Made by a program: the position numbers and the translations under genes. From assembly GCF_016862435.1 (NCBI RefSeq), contig NZ_BOMY01000055.1, positions 62,001-126,000 of the forward strand: 64,000 bases of DNA, in the 5' to 3' direction. Under the pieces are notes generated by a model. That model did no database searches, had not been told where the DNA came from, and saw nothing but the letters and a program-made list of their open reading frames with translations. The stretch is from Paractinoplanes tereljensis (lineage in GTDB: Bacteria; Actinomycetota; Actinomycetes; Mycobacteriales; Micromonosporaceae). Below are positions 7,423-16,350 of this stretch, piece by piece (position 1 is the stretch's first letter; each line of letters opens with the position of its first letter).

Positions 7423-8976
7423 ATGAACCGTGTTCTGGTCCGGCGCCTGCTCGCCGCCGGTGCCGCCGCCTTCGTCGCCGCGGCCGTCGCCGCGCCCGCA
7501 CAGGCCGCAAGCCCCGCCGTTAATGTTCTACTTCCGGACGTGACGGTCGCGGCCGGCGGCAGCACCTACGCCGCACCGCTGCTGTTCGCCGAGGAGAGCG
7601 ACGCGCTGACCGGCGGAAAGATCGTCTACGAGCTCAGCGGTGACCTCACCGGCGTCGCCCTGGCCACCGTCGACGGCGACCCCGGCTGCGTCAACGAGGG
7701 CCCGGCCAAGCTGGTCTGCACGGACGACTTCTATACCTTCGTCGGCCCGGACGGCGGCCTCGCCGACTTCGCCGCGGTCACCGCCACCAAGGCCGCGCTC
7801 GGCGAGAAGGGCAAGCTCACCGTCACGTTCAGCGCCGACGGGATCGCCACCTCGACGCGTACGGTCGACGTCAACGTCGCCGAGGGTGTCGACCTGGTCG
7901 CCGGCAAGACGCAGAGCGTCTCGGCCAAGCCGGGCTCGAGCTTCACCGCGTCGCTGCAGGTCACCAACAGCACCGACACGGTCGTGCACGGCACCGCGCT
8001 GCTGGCCGGCACCGACTACGCCATCGCCGGGGTCAAGCAGTTCTCCAACTGCTTCTACGCCGACGGCGTGCTGAACGCCTGCACCTTCGACGAGGAGCTG
8101 CAGCCGGGCGCCACCTACCAGGTCGAACTCCCCTACCAGCTGCGCAAGGACACCCTCGCGCCCGGCAAGGCGACCGGCGACTACGAGTGGCTGACCGCCG
8201 GCGACTACGACGACCTGATCAAGTTCGTCGGCGACAACGGCTTCGACGGCCCCGGCAACCCCGGCACCGACGGCAAGCTCACGCTGAAGCAGATCTCCAC
8301 CCCGAAGTCGGCCGCGAAGCAGACCGACCCCAACCCCGACAACAACTGGCAGGCCCTCGACGTCACGGTCACCGGCCAGCAGGGCGCCGACCTGGCCGCG
8401 GTCGGCGCGACCGCGTCCGGCGCGGCCGGCACCACGGTCAGCATCCCGGTCGGCGTCAAGAACCTCGGCCCGGCCACCCTGGCCTCCCAGTTCGGCCTGC
8501 CCGCGGCGGCCGCCCTGGTCACCATCCCGACCGGCGCGACGGTCACCGGCGTTCCGGACGCCTGTTTCCGCAACACCACCGACAGCATCCTCAAGGGCGA
8601 CGCCAACGCCGTCCAGTACGCCTGCTTCACCGACGAGGTCCTCCCGGCCGGCACCACGGTCACCTGGAAGTTCGCCCTGAAGATCACCAAGGTCGTCCCC
8701 GGCGCCCGCGGCTCGGTCCAGCTCAACCCCAAGTGCGAGTGCGACGCGTTCAAGCCGGACGCCAACAAGGCCAACGACACCGCCCAGATCGTCCTCAACG
8801 GCACCAGCACCGGCGGCACCACCGGCGGCGACGAGAACACCGGCGGCGAGGGCGGCGGCCTGCCGATCACCGGCCCGCAAACGGCGTTCATCGGCATCGC
8901 CGGCGCCGCGCTGATCGCCGCCGGCATCGCCGGCTTCATGGTCACCCGCCGCCGACGCACCCGCTTCGAGGCCTGA
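7423..8976 (+). CDS. secreted LPxTG-anchored surface protein
   Basis: A 517-residue exported protein. A signal peptide (RR, then a long Ala/Val stretch, cleavage near AQA-AS) precedes a secreted region of beta-rich repeats of about 130 residues with Cys pairs. A Gly/Thr-rich spacer leads to LPITG (480-484), a hydrophobic stretch and a basic RRRRTR tail, which is the full class of sortase signals. It would be covalently linked to peptidoglycan. The repeat modules resemble DUF11/CARDB-like adhesive or stalk domains. The ribosome site gggggacc precedes the ATG. A strong terminator follows at 9031. Specific partner unknown. Confidence 0.85.
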   Translation: MNRVLVRRLLAAGAAAFVAAAVAAPAQAASPAVNVLLPDVTVAAGGSTYAAPLLFAEESDALTGGKIVYELSGDLTGVALATVDGDPGCVNEGPAKLVCTDDFYTFVGPDGGLADFAAVTATKAALGEKGKLTVTFSADGIATSTRTVDVNVAEGVDLVAGKTQSVSAKPGSSFTASLQVTNSTDTVVHGTALLAGTDYAIAGVKQFSNCFYADGVLNACTFDEELQPGATYQVELPYQLRKDTLAPGKATGDYEWLTAGDYDDLIKFVGDNGFDGPGNPGTDGKLTLKQISTPKSAAKQTDPNPDNNWQALDVTVTGQQGADLAAVGATASGAAGTTVSIPVGVKNLGPATLASQFGLPAAAALVTIPTGATVTGVPDACFRNTTDSILKGDANAVQYACFTDEVLPAGTTVTWKFALKITKVVPGARGSVQLNPKCECDAFKPDANKANDTAQIVLNGTSTGGTTGGDENTGGEGGGLPITGPQTAFIGIAGAALIAAGIAGFMVTRRRRTRFEA

Positions 8977-9030
8977 CCGGCAAAGCGAAACAAACGGCGC
9001 GGGCCAGACCCGCCCGGAACGACGGAAATC

Positions 9031-9061
9031 GAGCGGCGCGGGCTTTCGGCCCGCGCCGCTC
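9031..9061 (+). terminator. rho-independent-type hairpin after the LPxTG gene
   Basis: A perfect 13-bp GC-rich stem (gagcggcgcgggc with gcccgcgccgctc) and a 5-base loop tttcg. It begins 54 bases after the surface-protein stop. There is no strong T run, as is usual in actinobacteria. Confidence 0.8.
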
Positions 9062-9314
9062 AACGTCAAATTCCATGCAGAGATACGCCGAGCGGCCCAG
9101 ACAACCGCACTATCCCGAACCCCGCCTTCGGCGGCTGCCGCGGCGACCCGGGCGGCCCCACCGCCGGTTGCCGCCCGCTACGGCGAAGCGACCGCTGACC
9201 CGGCCAACCCGGGCCGGGGTCCGCCCGAGGTCCGAGGTCCGCCCGGGGTCCGGGGTCCGGGGTCCGAACCGCGCCCGGCCAGTTCTGGGCGGGGTTCGGC
9301 TGCGGCCGGCTGGC
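9062..9314. other. intergenic stretch with tandem GGTCCG units and a duplicated gene end
   Basis: Six GGTCCG hexamers occur in 9218-9266. A 36-base segment (9277-9312) repeats the 3' end of the adjacent MMPL gene (9327-9362) with two mismatches. The spacing is exactly 50 bases. I see no gene here. Confidence 0.6.
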
Positions 9315-11465
9315 TCACTTCACCGCGGCCAGTTCTGGGTGGGGTTCGGCTGCGGCCAGCTGCTTTGTCAGCTGCTCGCCCTCTACGTCGACGTTGGGCA
9401 GGAGGCGGTCCAGCCAGCGGGGCAGCCACCACGCCGCGCGGCCGAGCAGGGACAACACCGCCGGGACGATGGTCATGCGGACCAGGAACGCGTCGATCAG
9501 GACGCCCGCCGCCAGGGCGAAGCCCAGTGACTTGATGATGGTGTCGTCGGCCAGGATGAAGCCGGCGAACACGCTTGTCATGATCAGGGCGGCGGCTGTC
9601 ACCACCCGGGCGCCGTACTTCATCCCGGTGAGCACTGCCTCGTTCGGGGTGGCGCCGTGCACGAACTCCTCTCGAGTGCGAGTAACCAGGAAGACCTCGT
9701 AGTCCATGGCCAGGCCGAACAGGATGCCGATCAGGAAGATCGGCATGATGCTGACGATCGGGCCGGTCGACTCCACGCCCAGCAACCCGGCCAGGTGCCC
9801 GTGCTGGAAGACGGTGACCAGCAGGCCGAACGCGGCCGCCACCGAGAGCAGGAAACCCAGCGTGGCCTTGAGCGGCACCAGCAGACTGCGGAACACCAGC
9901 ATCAGCAGGATGAACGCGAGCCCGACCACGATCGCCAGGTAGGGCACCAGCGCCCCGGTGAGCTTGTCCGAGATGTCGATGTTGATGGCGGTCGTCCCGG
10001 TCACCGCGAGGGTTCCACCGGTCAGCGTGGTCGCGTACGCCCGGATCGCATGCACCAGGTCCTTGGTGGCCTCGCTGGTCGCCGCGCTGCCCGGAACGAC
10101 GGTGAGCAGCGCGGTGTCGCCGGCCTGATTCATCGTCGGGGCGCTGACCAGCGCGACGTCACCGAGCTTGGCGATCGCCGTCCCGGCGCCGGCGGCAACG
10201 GCCTGGGTGGTGTTCTCGACGACCACGATCAACGGCCCGTTGAAACCGGCCCCGAACCCGTCGGCGAGTTGGTCGTACGCCTTGCGCTGGGTGGAATCGA
10301 CGGCGGCCGTGCTGTCGTCCGGCAACGCCAGCCGCAGGTCGAGGGCGGGCAGGGCAACAACGACGATCAAACCGAGAGGCACGAGTACGGCGATCGCACG
10401 GTGCCGCAGGACGCCGCGGGCCCACCGCTCGCCGAGCGCCGGCTTGCTGGACGCCGACCGGCGCCGCTTCCCGACGATCTTGCGGCCGGCGAAGCCGAGA
10501 ACCGCCGGCACCAGACTCAGCGTGACCACCACGGCGACCGCCACGGTACCGGCGGCGGCCAGGCCCATCGCGGTCAGGAACGGCACGCCGGTGACCGACA
10601 GTGCGGCCAGCGCGATGATCACGGTCAGCCCGGCGAAGACCACCGCCGATCCGGCGGTGCCGACGGCCCGGCCGGCCGCCTCCTCGCCGTCGCGTCCCTC
10701 GGCCAGCTCATGCCGGTACCGGGAGACCACGAACAGCGCGTAGTCGATGCCGACCGCCAGGCCGAGCATGGTGGCCAGGGCGGAGGTCGACGAGGACAGG
10801 TCGAGGAAGCCGGTGGCGATCTTGATGCCGAGCATCCCGATGCCGACCCCGACGAGCGCGCTGAGCAGCGGCAGACCGGCCGCGACAAGCGACCCGAACG
10901 TGATCATCAGGACCAGCGCGGCGATCACGATGCCGATCGCCTCGGCGGCGTGGCTGCCCTCGGCGGTCGTGGTGACCTCACCGGAGTACTCCACCCCGAC
11001 CCCGGCGGTCTCGGCGACGTCGCCGGCCGCCATCATCGCCTCGCGGTCGGCGGTGCTGACGTCGGCCGCGGCGACCGAGTACGTCACCGTGGCGTACGCC
11101 GTCTGCAGGTCCTTTGAAATTGTTTTGGCCTCGAAGGGGTCGGTCACCGTGGCAACCTGCGGGGCCCGCCGAAGCGCGGCGACGGCATTCTCGATGGCCG
11201 CCCTCTGCTGGGTGCCGGTCAGTTTCGTGTCGCCGGTGAAGACGACCTTGGCCGACGCGGTGTCCGCGTCACCGCCGAACTTCTCCCCCAGCACGTCCAT
11301 GGCCCGCGACGACTCGGTGCCCGGGATGGAGAAGGCGTCGCTGGTCGGACCGGAGAGTTTGGCGGCGCCGAGGCCGAACAGCGCCAGCACGATGATCCAC
11401 ACAGCGAGGGTCAGGCGCCGGCGCCGGAACGAGAACCGGCCGATCCGGTACAACAGGGTCGCCAC
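9315..11465 (-). CDS. MMPL-family (RND-type) membrane transporter
   Basis: A 716-residue protein of the actinobacterial MMPL group, which exports lipids or other hydrophobic compounds using the proton gradient. Two homologous halves each have one N-terminal TM, an extracellular loop domain and a block of five TM helices. GIDYALFVVSRYRHEL in the first half and AMDYEVFLVTRTREEF in the second are the paired GxDY and MDYE signatures. The N-terminus (LYRIGRFSFRRRRLTLAVW) is typical. It is divergent from a two-component system, with an inverted repeat between them, which suggests control by that system. Its last 36 coding bases are duplicated just beyond the stop. Confidence 0.92.
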   Translation of the reverse strand: MATLLYRIGRFSFRRRRLTLAVWIIVLALFGLGAAKLSGPTSDAFSIPGTESSRAMDVLGEKFGGDADTASAKVVFTGDTKLTGTQQRAAIENAVAALRRAPQVATVTDPFEAKTISKDLQTAYATVTYSVAAADVSTADREAMMAAGDVAETAGVGVEYSGEVTTTAEGSHAAEAIGIVIAALVLMITFGSLVAAGLPLLSALVGVGIGMLGIKIATGFLDLSSSTSALATMLGLAVGIDYALFVVSRYRHELAEGRDGEEAAGRAVGTAGSAVVFAGLTVIIALAALSVTGVPFLTAMGLAAAGTVAVAVVVTLSLVPAVLGFAGRKIVGKRRRSASSKPALGERWARGVLRHRAIAVLVPLGLIVVVALPALDLRLALPDDSTAAVDSTQRKAYDQLADGFGAGFNGPLIVVVENTTQAVAAGAGTAIAKLGDVALVSAPTMNQAGDTALLTVVPGSAATSEATKDLVHAIRAYATTLTGGTLAVTGTTAINIDISDKLTGALVPYLAIVVGLAFILLMLVFRSLLVPLKATLGFLLSVAAAFGLLVTVFQHGHLAGLLGVESTGPIVSIMPIFLIGILFGLAMDYEVFLVTRTREEFVHGATPNEAVLTGMKYGARVVTAAALIMTSVFAGFILADDTIIKSLGFALAAGVLIDAFLVRMTIVPAVLSLLGRAAWWLPRWLDRLLPNVDVEGEQLTKQLAAAEPHPELAAVK

Positions 11466-11561
11466 GAAAGGTCCTCCGTCGGTTGGTTACAGGACCAATC
11501 CAAGATCTCGGGGTACGCCGGATAAGTCGTCCCGTCAGGGCAGGCGGCGGCGTACTGCGTT

Positions 11562-11592
11562 CGCGGTATCCGCGCGGGCGATTGATACCGCG
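11562..11592. promoter_or_regulatory. inverted repeat between MMPL transporter and two-component genes
   Basis: Perfect 9-base arms, CGCGGTATC (11562-11570) and GATACCGCG (11584-11592), are separated by 13 bases. The position between divergent starts (11465 and 11638) suits an operator for both. A LuxR-type response regulator such as the one at 12767 is a plausible binder; this is inference. Confidence 0.45.
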
Positions 11593-11637
11593 GAGACAGG
11601 ACGTGGTGACGGGAAGCGACGGCCTACCGTCGTGACC

Positions 11638-12764
11638 ATGCAAGACGTGACTGCCCGGTGGTTACCGCCCTGGCTGGGTGACCTGCTCCTGGCCGCCGGA
11701 GCGTGCACGCTCGTGCTGCGGATGGACGAGCGGCCGCTCACCAGGTCGATCGTCGGGTTCGCCGTGTTCGCGGCAGCGGTGACGCTGCTGCGCCGCCGCT
11801 ATCCCGAGCCGGCCCTCACCCTGGCCGCCGCGGTCACCACGATCACCATCGTGCTGGACACCGCACCGGCCGGCCTGTTCGTCACCGTGGGCCTGCTGAC
11901 CTACTCCGCCGCGCTCTACAGCCCCCGGCGCCGGCCCTGGTTCTACGCCGGGACCGTATGGACCGTATTCATGATCGCCGGGACCGCCACGCATCTCCTC
12001 AGCTGGTGGGGGTGGAACCAGGTGGGCCTGTTCGCCTTCATTTTCGGCGGGGCCGGGACCGGCGACTCGGTGCGGATGCGGCGGGCCTACATCGTCGAGG
12101 TGACCGAGCGGGCCCGGCAGGCCCGCGAGCAGGAGGCCCAGCGGCGGGTCATCGACGAGCGGCTGCGGATCGCCCGGGAACTGCACGATGTCGTCGCCCA
12201 CCACATCGCGGTGATCAGCGTGCACGCCGGGGCCGCCGACCACGTGCTGCGCAACCGCCCGGACGAGGTATGGCCGGTGCTCGGGCACATCCGGACCGCC
12301 GCCGACACCGTCCTACGCGAGATCAAATCGGTGATCACCGTCCTGCGTGACCCGCAGGAGGTCGCCAGCACCGAGCCGACGCCCGGGATGGACCGCCTCG
12401 GCGACCTGCTGGCCGGGCTGCGCGAGGCCGGTTTCGAGGTACGCCACCAGCAACGTGGCGACTCCCGCCCGCTGCCTGCGGTTGCGGACCTGGCCGCGTA
12501 CCGGATCGTGCAGGAAGCCCTGACCAACGCCCACCGCTACGGTTCCGGCGCGCCGTTCTTGATCTTGAATACACCGAGGACGCCCTGACCATCGAGATCA
12601 CCAACCAGGTCGCCGGGGTGCACCCGGCGGGTTCCGGGTTCGGGCTGCTCGGCATGCGGGAGCGTGCCACCGCCGCGCACGGCACGATCAGCGCCACCAC
12701 GATCGCCGGCGGCCGTTTCCGCGTACACGCCGTCCTGCCCGCCGATTCCACCGAGGGAGCCTGA
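11638..12764 (+). pseudogene. NarL-type sensor histidine kinase, disrupted by a frameshift near 12550
   Basis: It begins with ATG at 11638. About four hydrophobic helices (residues 10-140) precede the HisKA_3 phospho-acceptor box ELHDVVAHHIAVISVHAG (His183), then the N box EALTNAHRYG at about 292-302. The frame then runs into FLILNTPRTP and a stop at 12588. From GTT at 12555 a different frame continues as VLDLEYTEDALTIEITN, contains the G box GSGFGLLGMRERA, and stops at 12764, three bases before the response regulator. One missing base or two extra bases around 12550-12556 explain this. Either the ATP-binding domain is lost in vivo or the assembly has an error. Confidence 0.85.
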
Positions 12765-12766
12765 CC

Positions 12767-13450
12767 GTGCCGATCCGCGTCCTGCTGGCCGATGATCAGG
12801 CCCTGATCCGGGCCGGCTTCCGGATGATCATCGACGCCGAGCCCGGCCTGGAGGTCGCCGGCGAGGCCGGCGACGGCAAGGAGGCGGTCGACCTGGCGCA
12901 CAGTGCCCGGGTCGACGTCGTCCTGATGGACATCCGGATGCCGAACCTGGACGGCATCGAGGCCACCCGCCGGATCTGCGCCGACGAACGCCTGGCCGGC
13001 GTGCGCGTGCTGGTGCTGACCACGTTCGACAACGACGACAATGTGATCCTCGCCCTGCAGGCCGGCGCGAGCGGATTCCTCGGCAAGGACGTGCACCCGG
13101 CCGAGCTGGTCAACGCCATCCGGGTGGTCGCCGACGGCGAGGCCCTGCTCTCCCCGCGCGCCACCCGCGGGCTGGTCAGCCGCCTGATCCACCAGATCCA
13201 GCCGGCGAACACCCGCCGGCTGCCGGCGCTCGACCTGGTCACCGAGCGGGAGACCGAGATCCTCGTGCTGGTGGCCCACGGCCTCTCCAACGACGACATC
13301 GCGCGCCGCTTGCACCTTTCCCCACTGACGGTCAAAACCCATGTGAATCGTACGATGGTGAAGCTGCAAGCCCGTGACCGCGCACAACTGGTCGTCATCG
13401 CCTACCAGAACGACCTGATCCGGGCCGGCGACACCCTGCCCGAGGTTTGA
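12767..13450 (+). CDS. NarL/LuxR-family two-component response regulator
   Basis: A 227-residue regulator. The receiver spans 1-120, with the acidic pair LADDQ, the phospho-acceptor Asp55 in VVLMDIRMP, Thr in LTTF and Lys in GFLGKD. A LuxR helix-turn-helix follows at about 160-225 (TERETEILVLVAHGLSNDDI, then LSPLTVKTHVNR). The GTG start lies two bases after the kinase's shifted stop, so kinase and regulator were one operon. If the kinase frameshift is real, this regulator must take phosphate from another source or act unphosphorylated. Likely target: the divergent MMPL gene. Confidence 0.93.
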   Translation: MPIRVLLADDQALIRAGFRMIIDAEPGLEVAGEAGDGKEAVDLAHSARVDVVLMDIRMPNLDGIEATRRICADERLAGVRVLVLTTFDNDDNVILALQAGASGFLGKDVHPAELVNAIRVVADGEALLSPRATRGLVSRLIHQIQPANTRRLPALDLVTERETEILVLVAHGLSNDDIARRLHLSPLTVKTHVNRTMVKLQARDRAQLVVIAYQNDLIRAGDTLPEV

Positions 13451-13556
13451 CACGTACTCCACCTGCGGTAATCACAACACCGCGTCGGGAGGATTCGCAG
13501 AGCCGGGAATCCCGCGACCCTTGATCTTGCAAACGAGAACGAGGGAAGGACATCCC

Positions 13557-13955
13557 ATGACCATCCGGGTACTGGTAGCCGACGACCAACCACTCATCCG
13601 GCAGGCGCTGCGCACGCTGATCGACGCCGACCCGGAGATGACCGTAGTGGCCGAGGCGGCTACGGGGGTGGAGGCAGTCGTTCGCTGCCGGGCCGGCCTG
13701 GCCGACGTGGTCCTGATGGACAACCGGATGCCGGACCTCAGCGGCGTCGAAGCCAGCCGCCAGATCACCAGCGACCCCGGCCTGGCCACGGTCCGGGTCC
13801 TCATGCACACCACGTTCGTAACCGAGGACCTGGTAGCGGCCGCACTGCCGGCCGGCGTGGCCGGCTTCCTACGCAAGGGCGTAGACGCCGGCACCCTGCT
13901 GCAGACCATCCGCGACGTGGCCGCAATCGGCCGAAAGTCCCTGCGCTACACCTAG
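13557..13955 (+). CDS. receiver-only response regulator (truncated NarL-type)
   Basis: A 132-residue protein. The ATG is preceded by GGAAGG at a good distance. It holds an intact receiver: VADDQPLIRQ, Asp55 in VVLMDNRMP, T in MHTTF and K in GFLRKGVD. The frame ends a few residues beyond the last receiver helix, with no helix-turn-helix. It resembles the regulator just upstream, so it is probably a duplicate that lost its output domain. It could still act as a phosphate sink or competitor, or be a decaying gene. No HTH-like sequence is evident in the following bases. Confidence 0.8.
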   Translation: MTIRVLVADDQPLIRQALRTLIDADPEMTVVAEAATGVEAVVRCRAGLADVVLMDNRMPDLSGVEASRQITSDPGLATVRVLMHTTFVTEDLVAAALPAGVAGFLRKGVDAGTLLQTIRDVAAIGRKSLRYT

Positions 13956-14241
13956 ATCCAGAGCGTCCGGCGTTCCGCACCCGGCCCACCGATCGACGCG
14001 CGCCGATTTCCAAGGACCCCTCCCGCAAGGAGCAGCTTCCGGGAACTGGCTGCTTTGCCCAAAAAGAGCAGATCCCTTCTTCCGTACGCGCCACCCCAGT
14101 CCCGTGGCACTCGGTCCCGGTAGGTGCAGCTCACCCTCCGCGCGCCCGCCACGGGCGGTCCCGACCCAAGACCTCAACCCAACCCGTCAGCGGGCGACGG
14201 CTCACCCTGCCGACCAGGACAAACGCCAGCCCGTTCGGCAG

Positions 14242-14278
14242 TTTGCTCTGCTCACCAATACGCGCTGCTCTGCTCACC
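14242..14278 (+). repeat. 37-bp inverted repeat, left arm
   Basis: Centred on ctcaccaatacgcgctgctc. It matches the reverse complement of 14769-14805 at 32 of 37 positions. Confidence 0.7.
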
Positions 14279-14768
14279 CCAGGTAAGCCCCCAGACGGGC
14301 CGCCCCAGACGGGCAGCCTCAGGCGAAACGGCGTTTTACCAGCTTTTGCCCCTTCCGTGCGGACCTATTCCGCATCCGGGCCCTCCCTGCCCACTCCGGC
14401 ACGCAGACCTTGAAGACCTACTGCTCGCAGCGAACAGGAACTCCGCAAGATCGCGCCGGCCTTCGTCAGTGACATCCGATACATCCGGCATGTCACGTTT
14501 TCCTGCCGGGCACCGATAAGGGAGTCGGCGGCACTGTCCACAAGGCAGGACCGGGCTCCGCGATGTGGAACGCCGACCCACGCTTCGATCCGGCAGCCAT
14601 CACGTGGGAGCCGCCACCAGCGTCGGCGTCGGCGTCAGCCCTGGTGGCGGTCTCGGCGCTGGTGGCGACGCCGGCGCTGGCGTTGGTGGCGGCGTTGGGG
14701 CTCGGTTCCGTGGTGGGCGGCGGGTCTGGCCAAGCCTGGCACTGGCCGGAATTCCGGCGCTTACCGGA

Positions 14769-14805
14769 GGTACGCAGAGCAGGGCGTATTGGTGCGCAAA
14801 GCAAA
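14769..14805 (-). repeat. 37-bp inverted repeat, right arm
   Basis: Reverse complement of the unit at 14242-14278 with five mismatches. The arms enclose about 490 bases. Confidence 0.7.
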
Positions 14806-14959
14806 GCCCCGGGTTGTGTGTTCGGTTGCGCGAGAGGCGCTGCACGTGCCGGTGACGCACGCTGGTCGCGCAGTCGCGGCGGTCGGGGGGAAATGCGGTT
14901 GTCTACGGGGTCGCCCGTACCGGAAATGGTTGTTCTTGCGAACTTGATCCTGAAGGTGT

Positions 14960-15982
14960 TCAGCGCCGCCGGGCGGTGGCGTCGAGCGCTGGGCTGACCC
15001 AGCCGTTCTCGGCTGGGTTGATGGTGACGCCGGGCGGCACGATCGCGTCGATCCGGTCCAGGACGTCGTCGGCGAGGACCACGTCGGCCGCCGCCAGCTG
15101 GGATTCCAGGTGTTCCATGGTGCGCGGGCCGATGATCGGCGCGGTGATCGCCGGGTGGCGCAGCACGAACGCGAGCGCCAGCTGAATCAGCGTCAGGCCC
15201 GCGTCGTCGGCCAGCTGCGACAGTTGCTCGACCGCGGCGAGCTTGCGCTGGTTCTCCGGAAGCGACAGGTCGAACCGGTTGGCGAGCCGCTGCCGGGCCG
15301 GCGACATCGGCCCGTCCTGCGAGTCCTTGCGGTAGCGCCCGGAGAGCCATCCGCCGGCCAGCGGACTGTACGGAATGACGCCCATCCCGTATCGCTGGGC
15401 GACCGGCAGAACCTCGTTCTCGATGTTGCGCACCAGAATGTTGTAGGGCGGCTGCTCGGTGACGAACCGCTCCCGCCCCCGCCGCTCCGAAACCCATTGA
15501 GCCTCGACGATGGTGGACGGCGGATAGGTGGAATGCCCGATGTAGCGAACCTTCCCGGCCCGTACCAGATCGGTGAGCGCCCCCAAGGTCTCGTCGAGAT
15601 CGACAGTCGGGTCCCACCGATGAATCTGATAGAGGTCGAGATAGTCGGTGCCGAGCCGTCGCAGCGAGTTCTCCACCGACTTCATGATCCACCGCCGCGA
15701 CCCACCCCGATGCTGCGGATCGTCATCGAACGGCATGAAGAACTTGGTGGCGAGCACCACGTCGTCCCGCCGCCCGGCGAGAGCTTTCCCGACAATCTCC
15801 TCGGACTCACCCTGCGAGTAGACGTCGGCGGTGTCCACGAAGTTGATCCCCGCGTCGAGCGCCCGATGAATGACCTTGATGCTTTCGTCGTGGTCCTTGG
15901 TCCCCCAGTCCCCGAACATCATGGTCCCAAGGCACATTTTGCTGACGTGGACGCCGGTGCGCCCAAGCGGTCGAAGTTCCAT
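14960..15982 (-). CDS. aldo/keto reductase (YajO/Kv-beta-like group)
   Basis: A 340-residue oxidoreductase beginning MELRPLGRTGVHVSKMCLGT. The AKR tetrad is visible: Asp and Tyr in FVDTADVYSQGESE, Lys in VLATKFF and His in YLDLYQIHRWD. The cofactor-binding end (ITAPIIGPRTMEHLESQLAA) is intact. Length suits the large-subgroup AKRs that reduce aldehydes and ketones with NADPH. It is divergent from the small gene at 16057, with a short AGGTA/TACCT inverted repeat between the two starts. The substrate is not evident. Confidence 0.92.
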   Translation of the reverse strand: MELRPLGRTGVHVSKMCLGTMMFGDWGTKDHDESIKVIHRALDAGINFVDTADVYSQGESEEIVGKALAGRRDDVVLATKFFMPFDDDPQHRGGSRRWIMKSVENSLRRLGTDYLDLYQIHRWDPTVDLDETLGALTDLVRAGKVRYIGHSTYPPSTIVEAQWVSERRGRERFVTEQPPYNILVRNIENEVLPVAQRYGMGVIPYSPLAGGWLSGRYRKDSQDGPMSPARQRLANRFDLSLPENQRKLAAVEQLSQLADDAGLTLIQLALAFVLRHPAITAPIIGPRTMEHLESQLAAADVVLADDVLDRIDAIVPPGVTINPAENGWVSPALDATARRR

Positions 15983-16016
15983 GCCTCGACGGTAGGCACC
16001 CGCGAGCCGCCAAGGC

Positions 16017-16050
16017 AGGTAACAGCAGTACCTCCCAGCGGTGGGATACT
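16017..16050 (+). promoter_or_regulatory. AGGTA-N7-TACCT inverted repeat and a leaderless-type -10 box
   Basis: The perfect 5-base arms are at 16017-16021 and 16029-16033. GATACT at 16045-16050 ends six bases before the GTG at 16057, the spacing expected of a leaderless transcript. The repeat resembles the GGTAC/GTACC site before the other aldo/keto reductase. Confidence 0.4.
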
Positions 16051-16056
16051 CCGCAG

Positions 16057-16350
16057 GTGGACAGCGTTTCCGGGGAACTCCTGCTGGTGGCCGTGGTGGA
16101 GATGGCGGCTGGGAAATCCGCGGGTGGGCAGCGCTATGAGGACGCCGTGCTCGGGCTGCTGGGCCGGCATGGTGGGACGCTCGAGCGACGCCTGCGCGGC
16201 ACCGACCAGGCTGCCGAGGTGCACGTGATCCGGTTTCGGGCGCGGGCCGGGTACGAGTCGTTCATGGCCGACCCGGAGCGGCTCGCGCTCCGCGAGCAGG
16301 CCGGGGACGCCGCGCCGACCGCCCGGGTGATCGAGGTGCGTGACGTCTGA
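16057..16350 (+). CDS. small dimeric alpha/beta-barrel-like protein (DUF1330-like)
   Basis: A 97-residue protein. Strand LLLVAVVEMAA, a helix rich in charged residues (QRYEDAVLGLLGRHGGTLER), strand EVHVIRF and a helix carrying YESFMADPERLAL give the order of a ferredoxin-like dimeric barrel, as in DUF1330 or EthD-like proteins. No catalytic residue can be named. The GTG start has no ribosome site but is six bases from a -10-like box, so a leaderless mRNA is likely. Its end overlaps the GTG of the broken PfkB gene, so they were once coupled. Confidence 0.65.
   Translation: MDSVSGELLLVAVVEMAAGKSAGGQRYEDAVLGLLGRHGGTLERRLRGTDQAAEVHVIRFRARAGYESFMADPERLALREQAGDAAPTARVIEVRDV

Larger units (their letters stand above)
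13956..14959. other. 1-kb non-coding stretch with inverted repeats and a GGC-rich low-complexity block
   Basis: No open frame here has credible protein features. Visible are an imperfect 37-bp inverted repeat (14242-14278 and 14769-14805), a match to part of the 52-bp repeat family near 14430, and a low-complexity block of GGCGNTGGT-like units around 14610-14720. It looks like degraded or repeat-prone chromosome. Confidence 0.6.

Noticed and set aside
5270..7426. Long plus-strand open frame opposite the chemoreceptor
   Set aside because: It is Arg/Gly/Asp-rich with no domain, and the minus strand encodes a clear MCP.
10747..11637. Upstream extension of the histidine kinase frame
   Set aside because: It runs antisense through the MMPL gene and lacks domain content; the ATG at 11638 gives a normal kinase N-terminus.
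14563..14997. Plus-strand frame of Ala/Val-rich sequence
   Set aside because: It consists largely of GCG/GTG triplet repeats with no ribosome site or family resemblance.
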